Shown here piece after piece: positions 60,976 to 63,057 of a DNA stretch of 63,057 nucleotides. The position numbers and the translations under genes were made by a program. The notes below the pieces were generated by a model. It searched no databases and was not told the DNA's origin. It saw nothing but the letters and a program-made list of their open reading frames with translations. This DNA comes from Verrucomicrobiota bacterium (GTDB taxonomy: Bacteria; Verrucomicrobiota; Verrucomicrobiia; Opitutales; Seribacteraceae), in NCBI GenBank assembly GCA_028343845.1, contig JAOLZO010000012.1, forward strand, positions 1 through 63,057, read 5' to 3'. The stretch's first letter is position 1. Each line of letters begins with the position of its first letter.

Positions 60976-61994
60976 GAATACTTGTAACGGGAGGGGCGGG
61001 GTATATAGGTAGCCATACCGTATTGAGCTTGCTGGAGCATGATTTCGAGGTCGTGGTTCTTGATAATTTCTCCAATTCCTCACCTGTCTCACTGGAGCGG
61101 GTTGAGAAGCTTTCGGGTAAATCGATTCGTGTTTTCGAAGGAGACTTGCTTGATCGGGGAATCCTGGGGCAAGTATTTTCCGAGTGTCCCGATATCGTCT
61201 CGGTAGTCCATTTTGCGGCTTTGAAGGCTGTTGGTGAATCAACTGAACAACCTCTTAGGTACTATCGTAATAACGTTGTTGGATCTCTTGTGCTGTTGGA
61301 GGAAATGGAGCGGGCAGGAGTGCGAAATCTTGTCTTCAGTTCCTCGTGCACGGTGTACGGCGAACCTGAAAAAGTTCCGATTGTCGAGGATCACCCGATC
61401 GGCGGGGTTTCCAGTCCTTACGGTCGAACGAAATCTGCAATGGAGGGAATTATTCAGGATTACGCTTCTGCAAACATCCAATTCAAGTCTGCGATCCTAA
61501 GGTATTTCAATCCGGTTGGCGCTCATCCGAGCGGAGAAATTGGGGAGGATCCAAATGGAATTCCCGACAACCTCGTCCCTTTCGTATGCCAAGTGGCTTT
61601 GGGGAAGCTAGAAAAGTTAAGAGTGTTTGGGAGCGATTATCCGACCCATGACGGTACGGCCGTTCGGGATTATCTGCATGTAGTCGATTTGGCAGAAGCT
61701 CACGTTCGATCCCTGGAAGCTCTAAAATCGAAAGAGCAAGGATTCGTTTGCAACTTGGGTACCGGTCGTGGCTCTTCGGTTTTGGAAGTGCTTGACGCAT
61801 TTGAGCGGGCGACAGGAATCAAGATTCCCCAGCAACTTTCGGGTCGCAGACCAGGCGATGTCGTCGAGGCTTGGGCAGATCCTTCCCTTGCTAGGGAATT
61901 GTTGGGTTGGGAGGCAAGGCATACCTTGGAGGAAATGCTCAGGGATGCCTGGCATTGGCAGGAAAAAAACCCAAATGGATTCGATTCGGCTTAG
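60972..61994 (+). CDS. galE: UDP-glucose 4-epimerase
   Basis: A 340-residue extended SDR with VTGGAGYIGSHT at 5-16, VVHFAALKAVGES, SSSCTVYGEPEKVPI, and Y150/K154 in SPYGRTK. Late motifs LRYFNPVGAHPSGEIGEDP, DGTAVRDYLHVVDLA and RRPGDVVEAWADP are diagnostic for GalE. It interconverts UDP-Glc and UDP-Gal (or the N-acetyl forms) and can supply the WbaP-like enzyme next to it. It ends tail to tail with the minus-strand gene, overlapping by 4 nt. Confidence 0.93.
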   Translation: MRILVTGGAGYIGSHTVLSLLEHDFEVVVLDNFSNSSPVSLERVEKLSGKSIRVFEGDLLDRGILGQVFSECPDIVSVVHFAALKAVGESTEQPLRYYRNNVVGSLVLLEEMERAGVRNLVFSSSCTVYGEPEKVPIVEDHPIGGVSSPYGRTKSAMEGIIQDYASANIQFKSAILRYFNPVGAHPSGEIGEDPNGIPDNLVPFVCQVALGKLEKLRVFGSDYPTHDGTAVRDYLHVVDLAEAHVRSLEALKSKEQGFVCNLGTGRGSSVLEVLDAFERATGIKIPQQLSGRRPGDVVEAWADPSLARELLGWEARHTLEEMLRDAWHWQEKNPNGFDSA

Positions 61995-62521
61995 AGAGAA
62001 AGCCCGAAATCCTTCGGTTCGAATCCTCGATCCGTCAGGGCTTTTGAGAGGTCGCTTAGCTTTATCTTGTTTCCGATGGCTATTCCCATCTCTCGAAATC
62101 CGTTCAGCTTTAACTCCAGCACGAACTGAATGTTTTTCGAACGGGAAGGCACCCCGTTCAGGTCGTAGGGCTTGGCTGCATGAATTTCGAGCAACCGTCC
62201 TTCCGGGGAAAAATAACCAATATCGAGAGGAATTCTTGTATTCTTCATCCAAAACTTCTGCGGTCCGGGTTCTTCGAAGACAAAGAGCATCCCTTTTCCC
62301 AGAGGCATTGAATCCCTATGCATGAGACCCTTTTCACGCTCACTCGGTTTGACCGCGAGTTCGGCATCGATCGTTTTCTCACCAATGGTGAAAGGGAAAG
62401 ACGCATTAGGCTCGGTTTCTGGGCGATGGGTTGTTTCGTAGGTGCCTTCCTTGCAGGATCCGGCGAGGAAGAACAAGCACGTCAGCAAATGATAATTGAG
62501 AATTCGGCTCAGTTGGGTCAT
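61991..62521 (-). CDS. DUF192-family lipoprotein-like protein
   Basis: A 176-residue protein, the only convincing minus-strand gene. The N-terminus is a signal sequence (LLTCLFFLAGSC) with a possible lipidation Cys after A-G-S. The DUF192 core is complete: KGLMHRDSMPLGKGMLFVF, FWMKNTRIPLDIGYFS and VLELKLNG. Function of the family is unknown; it is a housekeeping-type gene unlikely to belong to the polysaccharide pathway. Its start codon is only 11 bases from the start of the divergent heptose-kinase gene. Confidence 0.85.
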   Translation of the reverse strand: MTQLSRILNYHLLTCLFFLAGSCKEGTYETTHRPETEPNASFPFTIGEKTIDAELAVKPSEREKGLMHRDSMPLGKGMLFVFEEPGPQKFWMKNTRIPLDIGYFSPEGRLLEIHAAKPYDLNGVPSRSKNIQFVLELKLNGFREMGIAIGNKIKLSDLSKALTDRGFEPKDFGLSL

Positions 62522-62532
62522 ATACTGTTTTG

Positions 62533-63057
62533 ATGAAAGATATTCTCGAGCGAATCAAGCGCCTTCGTCTTCTTGTAGTCGGTGACGTCATGCTGGACCG
62601 CTATGTCACGGGAGACGTTAACAGGATTTCTCCTGAGGCTCCCGTTCCCGTTCTTACGGTGGGTGCAGAGAGGTCGGTTGCCGGCGGAGCGGCCAACGTT
62701 GCGTTGAATGCATGCGATCTGGGGGCTCAAGTCGAGGCCTTCGGCTGGTTCGGAAGCGATGAGCAAGGCAAGCGATTGAAAAGCCTGCTTGGCGATAGGG
62801 GGATCGAAGTGGATTCCCCCCTTGCCTTTGAGGGCGCTCCCACGATTAGCAAAACCAGAGTAATGTCCTCCAATCAGCAAATTTGCCGGGTTGATCGGGA
62901 ACTTGACCCTCAATCCTACCAACCCGATCTGTCCGTCCTGGGCGACTTGCTTCGTGAAAAGGTCCGTTCTGCAGACGCCGTGATTGTTTCTGATTACGGG
63001 AAAGGTTTCGTGACCAACGAATTGCTTTCGCTTGTTCGCGAAACTTCACCCTTTCTG
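62533..63057 (+). CDS. hldE: D-glycero-beta-D-manno-heptose-7-phosphate kinase, N-terminal part (cut by window end)
   Basis: An open frame from ATG 62533 to the window end (175 codons, no stop). MKDILERIKRLRLLVVGDVM, LDRYVTGDVNRISPEAPVPV, SVAGGAANVALNACDLG and VIVSDYGKGFV are the conserved PfkB/RfaE1 segments. It makes heptose-1,7-bisphosphate for the LPS inner core, which implies a Gram-negative envelope. Whether a C-terminal adenylyltransferase domain (HldE) is fused cannot be seen; HldA is the alternative. It probably marks the end of the variable locus. Confidence 0.88.
   Translation, partial: MKDILERIKRLRLLVVGDVMLDRYVTGDVNRISPEAPVPVLTVGAERSVAGGAANVALNACDLGAQVEAFGWFGSDEQGKRLKSLLGDRGIEVDSPLAFEGAPTISKTRVMSSNQQICRVDRELDPQSYQPDLSVLGDLLREKVRSADAVIVSDYGKGFVTNELLSLVRETSPFL

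Noticed and set aside
1-63057. tRNA genes, CRISPR arrays, insertion sequences, attachment sites
   Set aside because: No cloverleaf ends, regularly spaced repeats, transposase or integrase genes were recognised on either strand by eye.

Overview
The window is one very long surface-polysaccharide (O-antigen or capsule type) biosynthesis locus of a Gram-negative bacterium. About 50 genes are packed head to tail on the + strand from position 1 to about 61,994, many with 1-20 nt overlaps. Then come one minus-strand gene (DUF192 lipoprotein) and the start of a heptose-7-phosphate kinase (HldE/RfaE), which marks the edge of the variable locus. A Wzx-type flippase, a Wzy-like polymerase and polyprenol-phosphate sugar transferases are present and no ABC exporter is seen, so the polymer is probably built by the Wzx/Wzy route. 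The gene families and the DUF192/HldE sequences would suit Verrucomicrobiota (Opitutae), but this is a weak inference. Base composition is mosaic: AT-rich islands at about 16.5-17.7, 21.4-22.0 and 23.1-23.7 kb contrast with a GC-richer 3' part after about 53 kb.

Layout. (1) 1-5.96 kb: nonulosonic (sialic-acid-like) sugar genes: the end of a nucleotidyltransferase, a CMP-nonulosonate synthetase, a class III aminotransferase, an SDR and three Gfo/Idh oxidoreductases. (2) 5.96-14.8 kb: the most striking part. An APS-kinase-like kinase, a glutamine-kinase-like PEP-synthase homologue, a gamma-glutamyl-hydrolase-like amidotransferase and a CTP-type nucleotidyltransferase form the complete four-enzyme set that makes activated phosphoramidate for O-methyl-phosphoramidate capsule decoration in Campylobacter jejuni (Cj1415-Cj1418). 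A methyltransferase, a divergent formyltransferase, an unknown 195-codon protein and an alkaline-phosphatase-superfamily protein lie among them. (3) 14.8-26.8 kb: a possible sialyltransferase-like enzyme, acetyltransferase, polymerase and glycosyltransferases, plus a HisH/HisF pair and three PP-loop amidotransferases, one fused to its own class II glutaminase; this suggests amidino-sugar synthesis. (4) 26.8-32.4 kb: LegC-like aminotransferase, formyltransferase, LegB-like dehydratase and a PglC-like transferase, which look like a formamido-sugar initiation module, then a WecA-like transferase broken by a +1 shift in a G7 tract. (5) 32.4-53.5 kb: epimerases, aminotransferase, two asparagine-synthetase-like enzymes, a FemAB-like protein, acetyl- and methyltransferases, a propeller protein, a deacetylase, a third formyltransferase, flippase, glycosyltransferases, and a carbamoyltransferase-SxtJ-DUF5989 cassette. 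(6) 53.5-62 kb: a GC-richer module with a two-domain oxidoreductase, WecB-like epimerase, heparinase-like protein, glycosyltransferase, WbaP-like initiating transferase and GalE.

Together the genes predict a highly decorated glycan carrying a nonulosonic acid, amidino-, formamido-, acetyl-, carbamoyl- and carboxamide groups, and possibly phosphoramidate. All functions are read from sequence motifs and context. No tRNA, rRNA, CRISPR array or insertion sequence was recognised, and no stretch longer than 300 bases lacks a gene.
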